Shown: positions 49,235 to 60,374, counted from the first letter of the stretch. The stretch is 64,000 bases of DNA from Thauera aromatica K172 (GCF_003030465.1 NZ_CP028339.1:2852001-2916000), one strand, 5' to 3'. Notes: generated by a model from the letters alone, not told the origin. Numbers and translations: made by a program.

Positions 49235-49597
49235 TTACTTCTTGCCGGCGATCGCCTTGCGCGGGCCCTTGCGGGTGCGGGCGTTGGTGCGGGTACGCTG
49301 ACCGCGCATCGGCAGGCCACGACGATGACGAACGCCGCGATAGCAGCCCAGGTCCATCAGTCGCTTGATGTTCATGGTGACTTCACGACGCAGGTCGCCT
49401 TCGACAACGAAGCGACCGACTTCGTCACGCAGCTTCTCCATGTCCGACTCGGTCAGATCCTTGACCTTCACCGAACGCTGGATACCGGCAGCGTCGCAAA
49501 TCTTTTGAGCACGCGAACGGCCGATCCCATAGATGGCGGTCAGCGCGATCTCGGCATGCTTGTGATTGGGAATGTTTACCCCAGCAATACGGGCCAT
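49235..49597 (-). CDS. rpsM: Ribosomal protein S13
   Basis: 120 aa in the 30S head, contacting tRNA and the 50S subunit. It reads [20 protein letters not shown], a helix-two-turn-helix region, [20 protein letters not shown] and a basic C-terminal tail reaching the P site. It opens the alpha block, after rpmJ and a 74-bp gap containing a tandem repeat. Confidence 0.97.
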   Translation of the reverse strand: MARIAGVNIPNHKHAEIALTAIYGIGRSRAQKICDAAGIQRSVKVKDLTESDMEKLRDEVGRFVVEGDLRREVTMNIKRLMDLGCYRGVRHRRGLPMRGQRTRTNARTRKGPRKAIAGKK

Positions 49598-49634
49598 CCG
49601 TCTACCCCAAAATGCGAAACATTAAATTCTAATG

Positions 49635-49676
49635 CCTGGCGTTGACTTGATCAACCCTGGCGTTGACTTGATCAAC
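49635..49676. repeat. 21-bp tandem duplication between rpmJ and rpsM
   Basis: Two perfect copies of a 21-bp unit (49635-49655 and 49656-49676) are followed by a partial third copy that runs into the rpmJ 3' end. Each unit contains GTTGATCAAGTCAAC, a small GTTGA/TCAAC inverted repeat. The second copy includes the rpmJ stop codon, so the array looks like slippage of the gene end. Confidence 0.8.
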
Positions 49677-49785
49677 CCTGGCGCTGCTTGTGCCGCGGAT
49701 CGCTGCAAATTACGCGAACCACTCCCTTGCGGCGAACGATCTTGCAATTGCGGCAGAGCCGCTTTACCGATGCCTGGACTCTCAT
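49672..49785 (-). CDS. rpmJ: Ribosomal protein L36
   Basis: 37 aa: [20 protein letters not shown] then [17 protein letters not shown]. The zinc ribbon is complete (Cys11, Cys14, Cys27 and His32), so it is the C+ form. GGAGC lies before the ATG. It sits between infA and rpsM as in the spc/alpha junction of related bacteria. Confidence 0.95.
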   Translation of the reverse strand: MRVQASVKRLCRNCKIVRRKGVVRVICSDPRHKQRQG

Positions 49786-49810
49786 GGTCTTGCTCCTGTT
49801 TCTCTGTTCT

Positions 49811-50029
49811 TCACTTGGTCCGGAAAACGATCCGGCCCTTGGTCAGGTCGTAGGGGGTGAGTTGTACCGTCACCTTGTCGCCGGGCAGGATCCGGATGTA
49901 GTGCATCCGCATTTTCCCGGAAATGTGGCCAAGGACGTAATGTCCGTTCTCGAGCCTGACGCGGAATGTCGCATTGGGGAGGTTTTCGGTCACCTCGCCT
50001 TGCATTTCAATCACATCTTCCTTCGACAT
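49811..50029 (-). CDS. infA: Translation initiation factor IF-1
   Basis: 72 aa, a single S1/OB domain: [71 protein letters not shown]. It binds the 30S A site during initiation. It lies 4 bp after secY. Confidence 0.97.
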   Translation of the reverse strand: MSKEDVIEMQGEVTENLPNATFRVRLENGHYVLGHISGKMRMHYIRILPGDKVTVQLTPYDLTKGRIVFRTK

Positions 50030-50033
50030 GGAC

Positions 50034-51359
50034 TTACCTGCCCGGGAAACCCGCCCCCTTGAAATTCGCCTTCTTCAGCAGACTCTCATACTGATGCGAC
50101 ATCACGAACGCCTGGACCTGGGCCATGAAGTCCATCGTCACCACGACGATGATCAGCAGCGAGGTGCCGCCGAAATAGAACGGGACGTTCCACTTCAGGA
50201 TCAGGAACTCGGGCAGCAGGCAGACCAGGGTGATATACACCGCTCCGGCCAGCGTCAGCCGCATGAGAATCTTGTCGATGTAACGAGCGGTCTGGTCGCC
50301 GGGACGGATCCCGGGAACGAACGCACCGCTTTTCTTCAGGTTGTCCGCCGTCTCCCGGGCATTGAACACCAATGCCGTATAGAAGAAGCAGAAGAACACG
50401 ATCGCCAGCGCGTACAGCATCACGTAGATCGGCTGGCCCGGCGACAGCGTGGATGCGATGTCGCGCAACCAGTACATGCCTTCGGAAGAACCGAACCACT
50501 GCCCCAGCGTCGCCGGGAACAGGATGATGCTGGAGGCGAAGATCGGCGGAATCACGCCCGACATGTTCAGCTTCAGCGGAAGGTGCGAGCTCTGTCCGCC
50601 ATACACTTTGTTGCCGACCTGACGCTTGGCGTAATTGACCAGGATCTTGCGCTGCCCACGCTCGACGAACACCACGAAAGCGGTCACCAGCGCCACCAGC
50701 ACGCAGATGAACAGCGCGGTGAAAGGATGCATCGCACCGGTACGGACCAGTTCGAACAACCCCCCGATCGCACTCGGCAGCCCCGCGACGATCCCCGCGA
50801 AGATGATGATCGAGATGCCGTTGCCGATGCCACGCTCGGTGATCTGCTCGCCCAGCCACATCAGGAACATCGTCCCGGTCACCAGCGTCGCCAAGGTGAC
50901 GAAGCGGAACATCAGCCCCGGATCGAGCACCAGGCCCGGCTGCCCTTCGAGGGCAATCGCGATCCCCAGCGATTGGGCGAAGGCAAGCAGCAGCGTGCCG
51001 TAGCGAGTGTACTGCGTGATCTTGCGTCTTCCGGCCTCGCCTTCCTTCTTCAGCGCCTCCAGCTGCGGCACCGCGACCGTCATCAACTGCATGATGATCG
51101 AGGCCGAGATGTAGGGCATGATGCCCAGCGCGAAGATGGTGAAGCGGGACAGCGCGCCGCCCGAGAACAGGTTGAACACCCCGAGAATGCCACCCGCCTG
51201 GGACTGGAACAGCTCGGCCAGTCGCTCGGGGTCGATCCCGGGAACCGGGATATGGGCGCCGATGCGATAGACGATCAGCGCGCCCACGAGGAACAGCAGG
51301 CGACGCTTGAGGTCGCCGAACCGCCCCGTGCTTCCCAGCGTGGCAGGAGGATTCGCCAC
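50034..51359 (-). CDS. secY: Preprotein translocase channel SecY
   Basis: 441 aa, an inner-membrane protein with ten transmembrane helices forming the Sec pore. The N-terminus is [32 protein letters not shown], the plug region [20 protein letters not shown], and the cytoplasmic loop [20 protein letters not shown] that contacts SecA and ribosomes are visible. It is the end of the spc ribosomal run, 15 bp after rplO. Confidence 0.97.
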   Translation of the reverse strand: MANPPATLGSTGRFGDLKRRLLFLVGALIVYRIGAHIPVPGIDPERLAELFQSQAGGILGVFNLFSGGALSRFTIFALGIMPYISASIIMQLMTVAVPQLEALKKEGEAGRRKITQYTRYGTLLLAFAQSLGIAIALEGQPGLVLDPGLMFRFVTLATLVTGTMFLMWLGEQITERGIGNGISIIIFAGIVAGLPSAIGGLFELVRTGAMHPFTALFICVLVALVTAFVVFVERGQRKILVNYAKRQVGNKVYGGQSSHLPLKLNMSGVIPPIFASSIILFPATLGQWFGSSEGMYWLRDIASTLSPGQPIYVMLYALAIVFFCFFYTALVFNARETADNLKKSGAFVPGIRPGDQTARYIDKILMRLTLAGAVYITLVCLLPEFLILKWNVPFYFGGTSLLIIVVVTMDFMAQVQAFVMSHQYESLLKKANFKGAGFPGR

Positions 51360-51374
51360 AACCGTTTCCCTTGT

Positions 51375-51812
51375 TTACTCGGCCGCCACGGAACCGCCGG
51401 CAGCTTCGATCGCCGCCTTGGCACCCTGGGTAGCACCGACACCGCGCAACACAACCTTGCGGTTGATCGCCCCCGACAGCACGACCTTGGCGGACAGCGC
51501 ATCCGCGGCGATCACGCCCGCCTGCTTGAGCGTCAGCAGATCGACTTCATCGACCGGCAGCTTGTCCAGTTCGGACAGGCGCACCTCAACGTTGCGCGCA
51601 CGCGTCAGCGACACGAAACCGCGCTTCGGGAGACGACGCTGCAGCGGCATCTGGCCGCCTTCGAAGCCGACCTTGTGGAAACCGCCGGCGCGAGACTTCT
51701 GCCCCTTGTGGCCGCGGCCGCAGGTCTTGCCCAGGCCGCTGCCCATGCCACGACCGACGCGACGGGCGGTCTTCTTCGAACCGTCACCGGGTTTGATGGT
51801 ATTCAGGCGCAT
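51375..51812 (-). CDS. rplO: Ribosomal protein L15
   Basis: 145 aa: [20 protein letters not shown], a glycine- and lysine-rich extended arm ([20 protein letters not shown]), [20 protein letters not shown] and a globular C-terminus ending GGSVAAE. It is a late-assembly 50S protein. The start at 51812 is set by the conserved N-terminus. It lies one base from rpmD. Confidence 0.97.
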   Translation of the reverse strand: MRLNTIKPGDGSKKTARRVGRGMGSGLGKTCGRGHKGQKSRAGGFHKVGFEGGQMPLQRRLPKRGFVSLTRARNVEVRLSELDKLPVDEVDLLTLKQAGVIAADALSAKVVLSGAINRKVVLRGVGATQGAKAAIEAAGGSVAAE

Positions 51813-51813
51813 T

Positions 51814-51996
51814 TCAACCCTCGCACTTGAGCAGGTAGGACACCTTGTTGACCATGCCCCGGACCTCGGGCGTGTCCGCCAGCTCAACCGTGTGGTTGAG
51901 CCGGCGCAGGCCGAGGCCGCGCACCGTAGCGCGGTGGGACTGCTTGGTGCCGATCACGCTCTTGACGAGCGTCACCTTGATTTTCTTGTCCGACAT
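51814..51996 (-). CDS. rpmD: Ribosomal protein L30
   Basis: 60 aa of the short bacterial form: [56 protein letters not shown]. It lies between rpsE (3 bp) and rplO (1 bp). Confidence 0.97.
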   Translation of the reverse strand: MSDKKIKVTLVKSVIGTKQSHRATVRGLGLRRLNHTVELADTPEVRGMVNKVSYLLKCEG

Positions 51997-51999
51997 CGC

Positions 52000-52524
52000 T
52001 TACCCCAGGATTTCTTCGACGGACTTGCCGCGCTTGGCCGCAATTTCCGCCGGGGTGTTGATCGCCATCAGGCCGTTGATCGTGGCACGGACGACGTTGT
52101 ACGGGTTGGCGGAGCCGATGCACTTGCAGATGACGTCGGTCACGCCCATCACCTCGAAGACGGCACGCATCGGACCACCGGCGATGATGCCGGTACCGGC
52201 CGGAGCGGGCTGCATCAGCACCGAGGCGGCGCCGTGCTTGCCGACCACGGTGTGCTGCAGGGTGCCGCTCTTGAGGGACACCTTGCGCATCTTGCGACGC
52301 GCTTCGTCCATCGCCTTCTGCACCGCCACCGGCACTTCGCGGGACTTACCCTTGCCCATGCCGATCCCACCGTCGCCGTCGCCGACCACGGTCAGCGCGG
52401 CGAAGCCGAGGATACGGCCGCCCTTGACGACCTTGGTCACGCGGTTGATCGCGACCATTTTCTCCTTCAGGCCGTCATCGCGCTCGTCGGAGGCTTGCGC
52501 ACGTTTGGTTTGCTGCTTGGCCAT
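52000..52524 (-). CDS. rpsE: Ribosomal protein S5
   Basis: 174 aa. The N-terminal double-stranded RNA-binding fold ([40 protein letters not shown]) and a C-terminal S5 domain ([20 protein letters not shown]) are both present. It acts in decoding fidelity at the mRNA entry site. It lies 12 bp after rplR. Confidence 0.97.
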   Translation of the reverse strand: MAKQQTKRAQASDERDDGLKEKMVAINRVTKVVKGGRILGFAALTVVGDGDGGIGMGKGKSREVPVAVQKAMDEARRKMRKVSLKSGTLQHTVVGKHGAASVLMQPAPAGTGIIAGGPMRAVFEVMGVTDVICKCIGSANPYNVVRATINGLMAINTPAEIAAKRGKSVEEILG

Positions 52525-52536
52525 ACGATTCCTCGC

Positions 52537-52890
52537 TTAGAACTTGAGGCCGCCTTCACGGGCAGCCTCGGCCAGCGCCTTCACGCGGCCGTGATACAGG
52601 AAGCCCGAGCGGTCGAACGAGACCTGCTCGACACCGGCAGCCTTGGCGCGTTCGGCAATCAACTTGCCGACGAGCTCGGCCGCAGCCTTGTTGCCGCCGT
52701 TCGGGGCCTGGGCGCGGACATCGGCCTCGACCGTCGAAGCGGCCGCGAGCACGCGGGAACCGCAACCCGAAATGACCTGGGCGTAGATGTGGCAGTTGGA
52801 CCGGAACACCGTCAGGCGAACCGCCTTGAGCTCCGCAATCTTGGCGCGAGTTTTGCGCGCACGGCGAAGACGAGTTTCTTTCTTGTTCAT
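52537..52890 (-). CDS. rplR: Ribosomal protein L18
   Basis: 117 aa, a 5S rRNA-binding protein: [60 protein letters not shown], then [20 protein letters not shown]. It lies 11 bp after rplF. Confidence 0.97.
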   Translation of the reverse strand: MNKKETRLRRARKTRAKIAELKAVRLTVFRSNCHIYAQVISGCGSRVLAAASTVEADVRAQAPNGGNKAAAELVGKLIAERAKAAGVEQVSFDRSGFLYHGRVKALAEAAREGGLKF

Positions 52891-52901
52891 GACGAACCGC
52901 C

Positions 52902-53435
52902 TTACTTCTTCTTGGTTTCCTTGAGGACCACCACTTCGTCCGAATAACGGACGCCCTTGCCCTTGTAAGGTTCGGGAGCGCGGTAGGCACGCACCTCGGC
53001 TGCGACCTGGCCGACCTGCTGCTTGTCGATACCTTTGATCACGACTTCGGTCTGGGTCGGAGTTTCAACCTTCACGCCGGCCGGCATCTGGTGCACGACC
53101 GGATGCGAGAAGCCCAGCGACAGGTTCAGCTTGTCACCCTGAGCCTGGGCGCGGTAACCCACACCGACGAGGGTCAGCTTGCGCTCGAAACCCTTCGAGA
53201 CCCCGGTAACCATGTTGTTCAGCAGAGCGCGCACGGTGCCCGACATCGCGCGTGCATTGGGCACGCCGTCACGGGCCTTGCACACCAGGGCATCGCCTTC
53301 ACGCTCGACGCTGACTGCGGGGCTGAGCGGCTGGATGAGTGAGCCCAACGGGCCCTTGACCGCGACCTGGGAAGCGGAAATGCTGATTTCCACCCCTTGC
53401 GGGATCACGACCGGATTCTTCGCTACACGAGACAT
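52902..53435 (-). CDS. rplF: Ribosomal protein L6
   Basis: 177 aa with two repeated RNA-binding folds: [40 protein letters not shown], and the signature [16 protein letters not shown] near the C-terminus. It lies near the factor-binding site of 50S. The start at 53435 is chosen by the conserved MSRV; the 13 upstream codons overlap rpsH. Confidence 0.97.
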   Translation of the reverse strand: MSRVAKNPVVIPQGVEISISASQVAVKGPLGSLIQPLSPAVSVEREGDALVCKARDGVPNARAMSGTVRALLNNMVTGVSKGFERKLTLVGVGYRAQAQGDKLNLSLGFSHPVVHQMPAGVKVETPTQTEVVIKGIDKQQVGQVAAEVRAYRAPEPYKGKGVRYSDEVVVLKETKKK

Positions 53436-53445
53436 CGTTCCCCCC

Positions 53446-53841
53446 TTATGCGACGAGGCAGATGACTTCGCCACCGACGCGGTTCGCGCGCGCCGAACGG
53501 TCGGTCATCACACCGCGCGGCGTGGACACGATGGCGACACCGAGGCCGTTCATCACCCGCGGCAGATCGTCGCTGCCCTTGTAGATACGCAACCCCGGAC
53601 GGCTCACGCGCTCGATGCGCTCGATGACCGGACGGCCGGCGTAGTATTTCAGCGTCACGTCGAGCGAGGCCTTGCCAGCCTCATCGCGCACGGCGTAAGC
53701 GTCGATGTAACCTTCATCCTGCAACACTTTGGCGATCGCAACCTTCAGCTTCGACGAAGGCATCGAAACCGTTGCCTTCTGGGCCTGCTGGCCGTTGCGG
53801 ATGCGCGTCAGCATGTCGGCGATCGGATCGGACATACTCAT
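53446..53841 (-). CDS. rpsH: Ribosomal protein S8
   Basis: 131 aa, a central 16S rRNA binder; in E. coli it represses the spc operon. It reads [40 protein letters not shown] and ends with [20 protein letters not shown]. The start may be 53841 or two codons downstream. Confidence 0.97.
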   Translation of the reverse strand: MSMSDPIADMLTRIRNGQQAQKATVSMPSSKLKVAIAKVLQDEGYIDAYAVRDEAGKASLDVTLKYYAGRPVIERIERVSRPGLRIYKGSDDLPRVMNGLGVAIVSTPRGVMTDRSARANRVGGEVICLVA

Positions 53842-53854
53842 CTTCGAATTCTCC

Positions 53855-54160
53855 TTACCAGCTCGCCTTGGTCATTCCGGGCACTTCGCCACGGAACGCG
53901 ATTTCGCGCAGCTTGTTGCGGCACAGACCGAACTTGCGAAAAACACCGCGCGGACGCCCGGTGAGCGCGCAACGGTTGCGCTGGCGCGTCGGATTGGCGT
54001 TGCGGGGCAGTTGCTGCAGGGCCAGGCGAGCGGCCATGCGTTCTTCCTCGGACAGATTGCTGTCCTTGACCTGCGCGACGAGCGCGGCACGCTTGGCGGC
54101 GAACTTTTCCACCAGCTTGGCACGCTTTACTTCGCGATTGATCAGAGCGAGTTTCGCCAT
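53855..54160 (-). CDS. rpsN: Ribosomal protein S14 (long, zinc-free form)
   Basis: 101 aa: [20 protein letters not shown], a long helical N-terminal half, then [20 protein letters not shown] and [20 protein letters not shown]. The CxxC pairs of the short form are absent, so this is the C- type. The start at 54160 is set by MAKLAL. Confidence 0.97.
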   Translation of the reverse strand: MAKLALINREVKRAKLVEKFAAKRAALVAQVKDSNLSEEERMAARLALQQLPRNANPTRQRNRCALTGRPRGVFRKFGLCRNKLREIAFRGEVPGMTKASW

Positions 54161-54167
54161 ATCACCC

Positions 54168-54707
54168 TCAATTCTTGAACGGGAACTTGAACGCACCGAG
54201 GAGGGCACGCGCTTCCTCGTCCGTCTTCGCCGTGGTCGTGATGCTGATGTTCATGCCACGCAGCGCATCGATCTTGTCGTACTCGATCTCGGGGAAAATG
54301 ATCTGCTCCTTGACCCCGAGGTTGTAGTTGCCACGACCATCGAAGCCTTTCGAGGCGATTCCGCGGAAGTCGCGCACGCGCGGCAGGGCGATGGTGATCA
54401 GGCGATCGAGGAACTCGAACATGCGCGGACCGCGCAGCGTGACCATGCAGCCGATCGGATAGCCGTCACGGATCTTGAAACCGGCGATCGACTTGCGCGC
54501 CTTGGTCGTGACCGGCTTCTGGCCGGCGATCTTGGTCATGTCACCAACGGCGTTTTCCAGGATCTTCTTGTCACCGACCGCCTCGCCGACACCCATGTTA
54601 AGGGTGATCTTGGTGATGCGCGGGACTTCCATCACGGACTTGTAGCCGAACTGCTGCTGCAGCGCCGGCGCGACTTCGTCCTTGTAAACTTGTTGCAAGC
54701 GAGCCAT
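54168..54707 (-). CDS. rplE: Ribosomal protein L5
   Basis: 179 aa, binding 5S rRNA and P-site t[83 protein letters not shown]. The start at 54707 is preferred over an ATG two codons upstream. It lies 9 bp after rplX. Confidence 0.97.
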   Translation of the reverse strand: MARLQQVYKDEVAPALQQQFGYKSVMEVPRITKITLNMGVGEAVGDKKILENAVGDMTKIAGQKPVTTKARKSIAGFKIRDGYPIGCMVTLRGPRMFEFLDRLITIALPRVRDFRGIASKGFDGRGNYNLGVKEQIIFPEIEYDKIDALRGMNISITTTAKTDEEARALLGAFKFPFKN

Positions 54708-54716
54708 CGTCACTCC

Positions 54717-55034
54717 TTAGGCGTTCACCAGCTCGCCGTTCGACTTGAAGAAACGGACCTTGCGGCCATCCTCAAGCGTCTTGATCCCGACACGCTCACC
54801 CTTCTGGGTCGCGGGATTGAACAGCGCGACATTCGACACGTGGATCGGCATTTCCTTCTCGACGATGCCACCCACCTCACCCTTGAGCGGATTCGGACGA
54901 ACATGCTTCTTCACCCGATTCACACCCTCGACCACGACGCGCTCGTCATCGACGCGGCGCAGCACGGTGCCGCGACGGCCACGATCCTTGCCCGTCAGCA
55001 CCACCACTTCGTCACCCTTGCGGATCTTGTTCAT
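54717..55034 (-). CDS. rplX: Ribosomal protein L24
   Basis: 105 aa, an assembly initiator of 50S with a KOW motif: [60 protein letters not shown]. It lies 11 bp after rplN. Confidence 0.97.
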   Translation of the reverse strand: MNKIRKGDEVVVLTGKDRGRRGTVLRRVDDERVVVEGVNRVKKHVRPNPLKGEVGGIVEKEMPIHVSNVALFNPATQKGERVGIKTLEDGRKVRFFKSNGELVNA

Positions 55035-55045
55035 CTACGGACTCC

Positions 55046-55414
<369 letters not shown>

Positions 55415-55567
55415 GAAAGTATCTCCAACTTATCCCGCATGCGCGGACAGTCTTGGAACCCGTCAGGGTAGAATGCCCCGAGCGAGCCCCGGAGCAAAGA
55501 GGCAAAAGTATAACAGCTTGGCACTACTGCGCCAAGCTGTTTTTCTGCGACTTGCTTGTAACTCTGG
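55415..55567 (-). promoter_or_regulatory. S10/spc boundary with perfect hairpin
   Basis: AACAGCTTGGC (55512-55522) pairs perfectly with GCCAAGCTGTT (55531-55541) across an 8-nt loop. It lies in a 153-bp gap, long for this cluster, between rpsQ and rplN, where E. coli starts a new operon. On the minus strand the stem is followed by TTATACTTTT, a weak T-run. A partial terminator plus a downstream promoter is likely; no clear -35/-10 pair was found. Confidence 0.55.
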
Positions 55568-55837
55568 TCAGATGATGCGTGCCTTTTCGAGCACCTTGGC
55601 GACCCGCCAGGTCTTGGTGCGCGAAATCGGACGGCATTCCTCGATTTCCACCAGATCGCCGGCGGCAGCCACGCCGTCTTCAACGTGAGCGTGGTACTTC
55701 GCCGAACGGGTAATGACCTTGCCGTACAGCGGGTGCTTGACCCGGCGCTCGACGAGGACGGTCACCGTCTTCTGCATCTTGTCGCTCACCACACGCCCAA
55801 CCAGCGCGCGACGAACCTTTTCAACTTGTTCGCTCAT
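55568..55837 (-). CDS. rpsQ: Ribosomal protein S17
   Basis: 89 aa, an early 16S binder with an OB fold: [80 protein letters not shown]. Its ATG overlaps the rpmC stop (ATGA). It is last in the S10 block. Confidence 0.97.
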   Translation of the reverse strand: MSEQVEKVRRALVGRVVSDKMQKTVTVLVERRVKHPLYGKVITRSAKYHAHVEDGVAAAGDLVEIEECRPISRTKTWRVAKVLEKARII

Positions 55838-56034
55838 TGCTGACCCGCCTTTTCGCGCAGGATGGTACGAACGCGTGCGATATCGCGGCGGACCTTCCCG
55901 ATCTGACTCGTATTGCCCAGTTGCTGAGTGGCGTGCTGCATGCGCAGCGAAAACTGCGCCTTCAGCAGCTCGAGCAATTCATTGTTCAATTCATCTGCGC
56001 TCTTGGCGCGGAGTTCAGTGGCTTTCATGTTCAA
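55834..56034 (-). CDS. rpmC: Ribosomal protein L29
   Basis: 66 aa, an alpha-helical hairpin near the exit tunnel that binds trigger factor and [63 protein letters not shown]. The start is at 56034, or two codons later at MKAT. It overlaps rpsQ. Confidence 0.96.
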   Translation of the reverse strand: MNMKATELRAKSADELNNELLELLKAQFSLRMQHATQQLGNTSQIGKVRRDIARVRTILREKAGQQ

Positions 56035-56447
56035 CCCCCAATCTGACGGGTAACGAACACGGTCTCGATCGGCAGCTTGGCGGCAGCGAGCCGGAAAGCT
56101 TCGCGAGCGAGTTCTTCGGCCACGCCGTCCATTTCGTAGAGCACCTTGCCCGGCTGGATCTCAGCGACCCAGTATTCGGGGTTACCCTTGCCGTTACCCA
56201 TTCGGACTTCCGCCGGCTTCTTCGAGATCGGCTTGTCCGGGAAAATGCGGATCCAGATCCGGCCGCCGCGCTTGATGTGGCGGGTCATCGCCCGGCGCGC
56301 GGACTCGATCTGGCGCGCGGTCAGCCGGCCGCGGCCGACCGCTTTCAGGCCGTATTCGCCGAAGGACACCTTGGCGCCGCGGGTGGCAACGCCGGTATTG
56401 CGGCCCTTCTGCTCCTTCCGATACTTCCTTCTAGTCGGTTGCAGCAT
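56031..56447 (-). CDS. rplP: Ribosomal protein L16
   Basis: 138 aa at the 50S A site: [80 protein letters not shown]. The start at 56447 (MLQP) overlaps the rpsC stop (TGATG); an ATG just upstream is less conserved. Its end overlaps rpmC by 4 bp. Confidence 0.97.
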   Translation of the reverse strand: MLQPTRRKYRKEQKGRNTGVATRGAKVSFGEYGLKAVGRGRLTARQIESARRAMTRHIKRGGRIWIRIFPDKPISKKPAEVRMGNGKGNPEYWVAEIQPGKVLYEMDGVAEELAREAFRLAAAKLPIETVFVTRQIGG

Positions 56448-57217
56448 CATTCACTCCTGCTTTCTTCTTGCCGACCTTCGCCACGACGGGCGGGACGGCG
56501 ACCCGGACGGCCCTCGCCGTCACGCGGCGCGCCACGGCGACCACGGCGGTTGTCGGCTTCGGGTTCGGCCGCCACCGGCTGCTCGTTGCGACCCAGCATC
56601 TCGCCCTTGAACACCCAGACCTTGATCCCGATGATGCCGTAGGTGGTCTTCGCCTCCGACACGCCGTAATCGATGTTGGCGCGCAGCGTGTGCAGCGGCA
56701 CACGGCCTTCGCGATACCACTCGGTCCGGGCGATCTCGGCACCGTTGAGACGGCCCGAGCTCATGATCTTGATGCCCTGGGCGCCGAGGCGCATGGCGTT
56801 CTGCATCGCACGCTTCATCGCGCGACGGAACATGATCCGCTTCTCGAGCTGCTGGGCGATGGAATCGGCGATCAGCTTGGCATCGACTTCGGGCTTGCGC
56901 ACTTCTTCGATGTTCACGTGGACCGGCACGCCCATGATCTTCTGCAGATCACGCTTGAGCGCCTCGATGTCCTCGCCTTTCTTGCCGATCACCACACCCG
57001 GACGGGCACTGAACAGCGTGATGCGCGCGTTCTTGGCCGGGCGCTCGATGATCACGCGGCCGACCGAGGCGTGCGCCAGGCGCTTCTTCAGGTAGTCGCG
57101 GACCTTCAGGTCCTCGTGCAGCATGCCGGAATAATCACGGCTGGAAGCGAACCAGCGCGAACCCCAGTCACGCGTGACGGCGAGGCGGAAGCCGGTAGGA
57201 TGGATTTTCTGACCCAT
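56447..57217 (-). CDS. rpsC: Ribosomal protein S3
   Basis: 256 aa. The N-terminal KH domain ([40 protein letters not shown]) and the C-terminal S3 domain ([40 protein letters not shown]) are typical. A basic Arg/Glu/Pro-rich tail of about 40 residues extends beyond the usual end. It is at the mRNA entry helicase site. Confidence 0.97.
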   Translation of the reverse strand: MGQKIHPTGFRLAVTRDWGSRWFASSRDYSGMLHEDLKVRDYLKKRLAHASVGRVIIERPAKNARITLFSARPGVVIGKKGEDIEALKRDLQKIMGVPVHVNIEEVRKPEVDAKLIADSIAQQLEKRIMFRRAMKRAMQNAMRLGAQGIKIMSSGRLNGAEIARTEWYREGRVPLHTLRANIDYGVSEAKTTYGIIGIKVWVFKGEMLGRNEQPVAAEPEADNRRGRRGAPRDGEGRPGRRPARRGEGRQEESRSE

Positions 57218-57226
57218 ATTTACTCC

Positions 57227-57556
57227 TTACTCGCCGACAGTCACGTAGACGTGGCAGGTGGGCTTGAGGATGCGGTTGCCGCGACCCTTCGCACGCGCGG
57301 TGAAGCGCTTCAGCGTCATGCCCTCTTCCACGTGAATGGTCTTGACCTTCAGCGTGTCGATATCGGCACCATCGTTGTGCTCGGCATTGGCAATCGCCGA
57401 TTCGAGCACTTTGCGGATGATCTTCGCGCCCTTCTTGGGCGAGAACGCCAGGGTGTTCAGTGCCTGATCGACGCGCTTGCCACGGATCAGGTCAGCGACC
57501 AGGCGGCCCTTCTGGGCCGACAGGCGCACGCCACGGAGCATTGCTTTGGTTTCCAT
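57227..57556 (-). CDS. rplV: Ribosomal protein L22
   Basis: 109 aa: [40 protein letters not shown], and the long tunnel-lining beta hairpin near [20 protein letters not shown]. It is a macrolide-contact protein. It lies 14 bp after rpsS. Confidence 0.97.
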   Translation of the reverse strand: METKAMLRGVRLSAQKGRLVADLIRGKRVDQALNTLAFSPKKGAKIIRKVLESAIANAEHNDGADIDTLKVKTIHVEEGMTLKRFTARAKGRGNRILKPTCHVYVTVGE

Positions 57557-57570
57557 GTCGTCTCGTCCCC

Positions 57571-57846
57571 TTAACGCTTGGCTTTCTTGCTGGCGGCATG
57601 ACCCTTGAAGGTCCGCGTCAGCGCGAATTCGCCCAGCTTGTGGCCGACCATGTTCTCGGTCACGAACACCGGAATGTGCTGCTTGCCGTTATGGACAGCA
57701 ATCGTCAGGCCGATGAAATCGGGCAGGATCGTGGAACGGCGCGACCAGGTCTTGATCGGGCGCTTGTCGTTGCTCGTCCGCACCGCGTCGACCTTCTTCA
57801 GGAGGTGCGCGTCGATGAACGGGCCTTTTTTGATAGAACGTGCCAT
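57571..57846 (-). CDS. rpsS: Ribosomal protein S19
   Basis: 91 aa in the 30S head: [80 protein letters not shown]. It lies 10 bp after rplB. Confidence 0.97.
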   Translation of the reverse strand: MARSIKKGPFIDAHLLKKVDAVRTSNDKRPIKTWSRRSTILPDFIGLTIAVHNGKQHIPVFVTENMVGHKLGEFALTRTFKGHAASKKAKR

Positions 57847-57856
57847 CTTTTACCCC

Positions 57857-58684
57857 TTAACGCTTGTGACGACGCTGCACGATCATGTTGTCGGTGCGCT
57901 TGTTCGAACGCGTCCGATAACCCTTGCTCGGCGTCCCCCACGGGCTCACCGGCTCGCGTGCCTCACCCGTGCGGCCTTCACCGCCGCCATGCGGGTGATC
58001 GACCGGGTTCATCGCCACGCCGCGCACGGTCGGACGAATCCCGCGCCAGCGATTGGCGCCGGCCTTGCCGATCTTGCGCAGACCGTGCTCTTCGTTGCCG
58101 ACTTCGCCGATGGTGGCGCGACACTCGACATGGACGCGACGGATTTCACCGGAGCGCAGTCGAAGCTGGGCATAGGAACCTTCGCGCGCCAGCAGCTGCA
58201 CCGAGGTCCCGGCCGCACGCGCGATCTGCGCGCCCTTGCCCGGAGTCATTTCGATGCAGTGGATCGTCGAACCGACCGGAATGTTGCGGATCGGCAGGGC
58301 GTTGCCCGGCTTGATCGGCGCCTCGGAACCGCTGAGCAGCTGCTGACCGACCTCGACGCCACGCGGCGCGATGATGTAGCGACGCTCGCCGTCGGCGTAG
58401 CACAGCAGGGCGATGTGGGCGGAACGGTTGGGGTCGTACTCGATGCGCTCGACCTTCGCCGGGATGCCGTCCTTGTTGCGACGGAAGTCGACCAGGCGGT
58501 AGTGCTGCTTGTGACCGCCGCCCTGGTGGCGGACCGTGATGCGGCCGTTGTTATTGCGGCCGGCGTTCTTGCTCTGCTTTTCGACCAGGTTGGCGACGGG
58601 GCGCCCCTTGTACAGATCGGGGTTGACCACCTTCACCTGAGCGCGACGACCCGCAGAAGTGGGCTTCAGTTTTACCAGTGCCAT
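57857..58684 (-). CDS. rplB: Ribosomal protein L2
   Basis: 275 aa, required for peptidyl-transferase centre assembly: [40 protein letters not shown], and the signature [20 protein letters not shown] preceded by NPVDHPHGG, containing the critical histidine. It lies 6 bp after rplW. Confidence 0.97.
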   Translation of the reverse strand: MALVKLKPTSAGRRAQVKVVNPDLYKGRPVANLVEKQSKNAGRNNNGRITVRHQGGGHKQHYRLVDFRRNKDGIPAKVERIEYDPNRSAHIALLCYADGERRYIIAPRGVEVGQQLLSGSEAPIKPGNALPIRNIPVGSTIHCIEMTPGKGAQIARAAGTSVQLLAREGSYAQLRLRSGEIRRVHVECRATIGEVGNEEHGLRKIGKAGANRWRGIRPTVRGVAMNPVDHPHGGGEGRTGEAREPVSPWGTPSKGYRTRSNKRTDNMIVQRRHKR

Positions 58685-58690
58685 GACTTA

Positions 58691-59002
58691 TCACTCCCCA
58701 GCCGCAAAGTTGATTTCCTGGCCGGGCTTGAGGCAGACGAAGGCCTTCTTCCAGTCCTTGCGCCGGCCCATCGTCTTGCCGAAGCGCTTGACCTTGCCCT
58801 TGACGTTCGCGATCTGCACCGACTCGACCTCGACCTTGAATAGCGACTCGACCGCCGCCTTCACTTCGGGCTTGGTCGCATCGGAAGCGACCTTGAACAC
58901 CACCTGCTCGTTCTTGTCGGCGATGTAAGTCGCCTTCTCGGAGATCTGCGGGGCGAGCAGCACCTGCAGCAGACGTTCCTGACTGATCGCGCTCATTGCC
59001 AC
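58691..59002 (-). CDS. rplW: Ribosomal protein L23
   Basis: 103 aa at the tunnel exit, the docking site for trigger factor: [60 protein letters not shown]. The start may be 59002 or two codons later. It overlaps the rplD 3' end by about 10 bp. Confidence 0.97.
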   Translation of the reverse strand: MAMSAISQERLLQVLLAPQISEKATYIADKNEQVVFKVASDATKPEVKAAVESLFKVEVESVQIANVKGKVKRFGKTMGRRKDWKKAFVCLKPGQEINFAAGE

Positions 59003-59613
59003 GCTTCCTCCATCTTCGCCAGCGCACCCTTGGTGACCAGCACCTTCGGGAAGCGCACGAGCGACACCGGATCCGCCTCATGCACCTCGAGCACCAGGAC
59101 CTGATGCAGATTGCGCGAAGACAGGAACAGGTTCTCGTCGATTTCGTCGGTAATCACCAGGACCGAGTCCAGGCCCATACCCTTGAGCTTCTGCGACAGC
59201 AGACGGGTCTTCGGCGCTTCCACGCTGAAGCTATCGACCACCGCGAGACGATCTTCGCGAGCGAGCTGCGACAGAATCGCAGCGACGCCGGCGCGGTACA
59301 TCTTGCGGTTGACCTTCTGGCTGAAGTTTTCGTCCGGGCTGCTCGGGAAGATCTTGCCGCCCCCGCGCCACAGCGGACTCGACGCCATACCGGCGCGGGC
59401 ATTGCCCGTGCCTTTCTGGCGGAACGGCTTGCGGGTCGACTTCGCGATCTCCGCACGGCCTTTCTGCTTGCGGTTGCCCGAGCGCGCATTCGCCATGTAG
59501 GCGGTCACGACCTGGTGCACCAGCGCTTCGTTGTAATCACGGCCGAACAGCACATCGGACGCCTGGAGCGTCGATGCCGCCTGACCCTGGTCATTCAAGA
59601 GTTTCAATTCCAT
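58993..59613 (-). CDS. rplD: Ribosomal protein L4
   Basis: 206 aa, lining the exit tunnel and, in E. coli, repressing the S10 operon: [20 protein letters not shown], the tunnel loop [25 protein letters not shown] region, and [20 protein letters not shown]. The start at 59613 is set by MELKLL. It lies 10 bp after rplC. Confidence 0.97.
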   Translation of the reverse strand: MELKLLNDQGQAASTLQASDVLFGRDYNEALVHQVVTAYMANARSGNRKQKGRAEIAKSTRKPFRQKGTGNARAGMASSPLWRGGGKIFPSSPDENFSQKVNRKMYRAGVAAILSQLAREDRLAVVDSFSVEAPKTRLLSQKLKGMGLDSVLVITDEIDENLFLSSRNLHQVLVLEVHEADPVSLVRFPKVLVTKGALAKMEEAWQ

Positions 59614-59623
59614 TGCGCGCTCC

Positions 59624-60262
59624 TCAGGCCTTGACCGCCGGACGGACGACGACGTCGCCACCCTTGGCACCGGGCACCGCACCCTTCACGAGAAGGAGCT
59701 GGCGCTCCACATCGACGCGAACGATCTCGAGCCCCTGAGTGGTCCGCTGCACGTTGCCGTACTGGCCGGCCATGCGCTTACCCGGGAACACACGACCCGG
59801 ATCCTGGGCCATACCGATCGAGCCCGGCGAGTTGTGCGAAATCGAGTTACCGTGGGAGGCGCGGTTCGACGAGAAGTTGTGGCGCTTGATCGGGCCCGAA
59901 AAGCCTTTACCGATGGTCACACCGGACACATCGACTTTCTGGCCGACCTGGAAGAGATCCGCACCGACGAGATCGCCGGCCGTGAAGCCGGCGAGCTGCT
60001 CGGCTTCGACGCGGAATTCCTTGATGCCGCGGCAGGGCTCAACCCCCGCCTTCGCGAGATGGCCCGCGACCGGCTTGGTGATGCGGCTGGCACGACGCTT
60101 GCCGTAAGCGATCTGCACCGCGGAATAACCGTCGGTGTCGCTCGTCTTGATCTGGGACACACGATTGTCCGACACGTCAAGCACCGTCACCGGGATGGTC
60201 CTGCCATCCTCGGCGAAGATGCGAGTCATGCCGACCTTGCGTCCAACAAGGCCTAGACTCAT
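59624..60262 (-). CDS. rplC: Ribosomal protein L3
   Basis: 212 aa: [20 protein letters not shown], the central extension [40 protein letters not shown]. It initiates 50S assembly near the peptidyl-transferase centre; the glutamine in MAQDPGR is the usual methylated site. Preceded by a 112-bp gap with its own promoter-like sequence. Confidence 0.97.
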   Translation of the reverse strand: MSLGLVGRKVGMTRIFAEDGRTIPVTVLDVSDNRVSQIKTSDTDGYSAVQIAYGKRRASRITKPVAGHLAKAGVEPCRGIKEFRVEAEQLAGFTAGDLVGADLFQVGQKVDVSGVTIGKGFSGPIKRHNFSSNRASHGNSISHNSPGSIGMAQDPGRVFPGKRMAGQYGNVQRTTQGLEIVRVDVERQLLLVKGAVPGAKGGDVVVRPAVKA

Positions 60263-60333
60263 TTTTTTCTCCTGAATCCCGGTTGCGATTGACCGGGGGT
60301 CACAATTAATGCGCCAAAAGGCACAAAGGCCGG

Positions 60334-60363
60334 ATTATACCGGCCCGTTGCAAACTTCCGCAA
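60334..60363 (-). promoter_or_regulatory. Promoter-like sequence between rpsJ and rplC
   Basis: On the minus strand TTGCGG (60363-60358), 18 bp and a perfect TATAAT (60339-60334) lie about 70 bp upstream of rplC. AGGAGA precedes the rplC ATG. It could drive the S10 genes from rplC onward separately from rpsJ. Confidence 0.6.
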
Positions 60364-60374
60364 GCAGCGAATGC

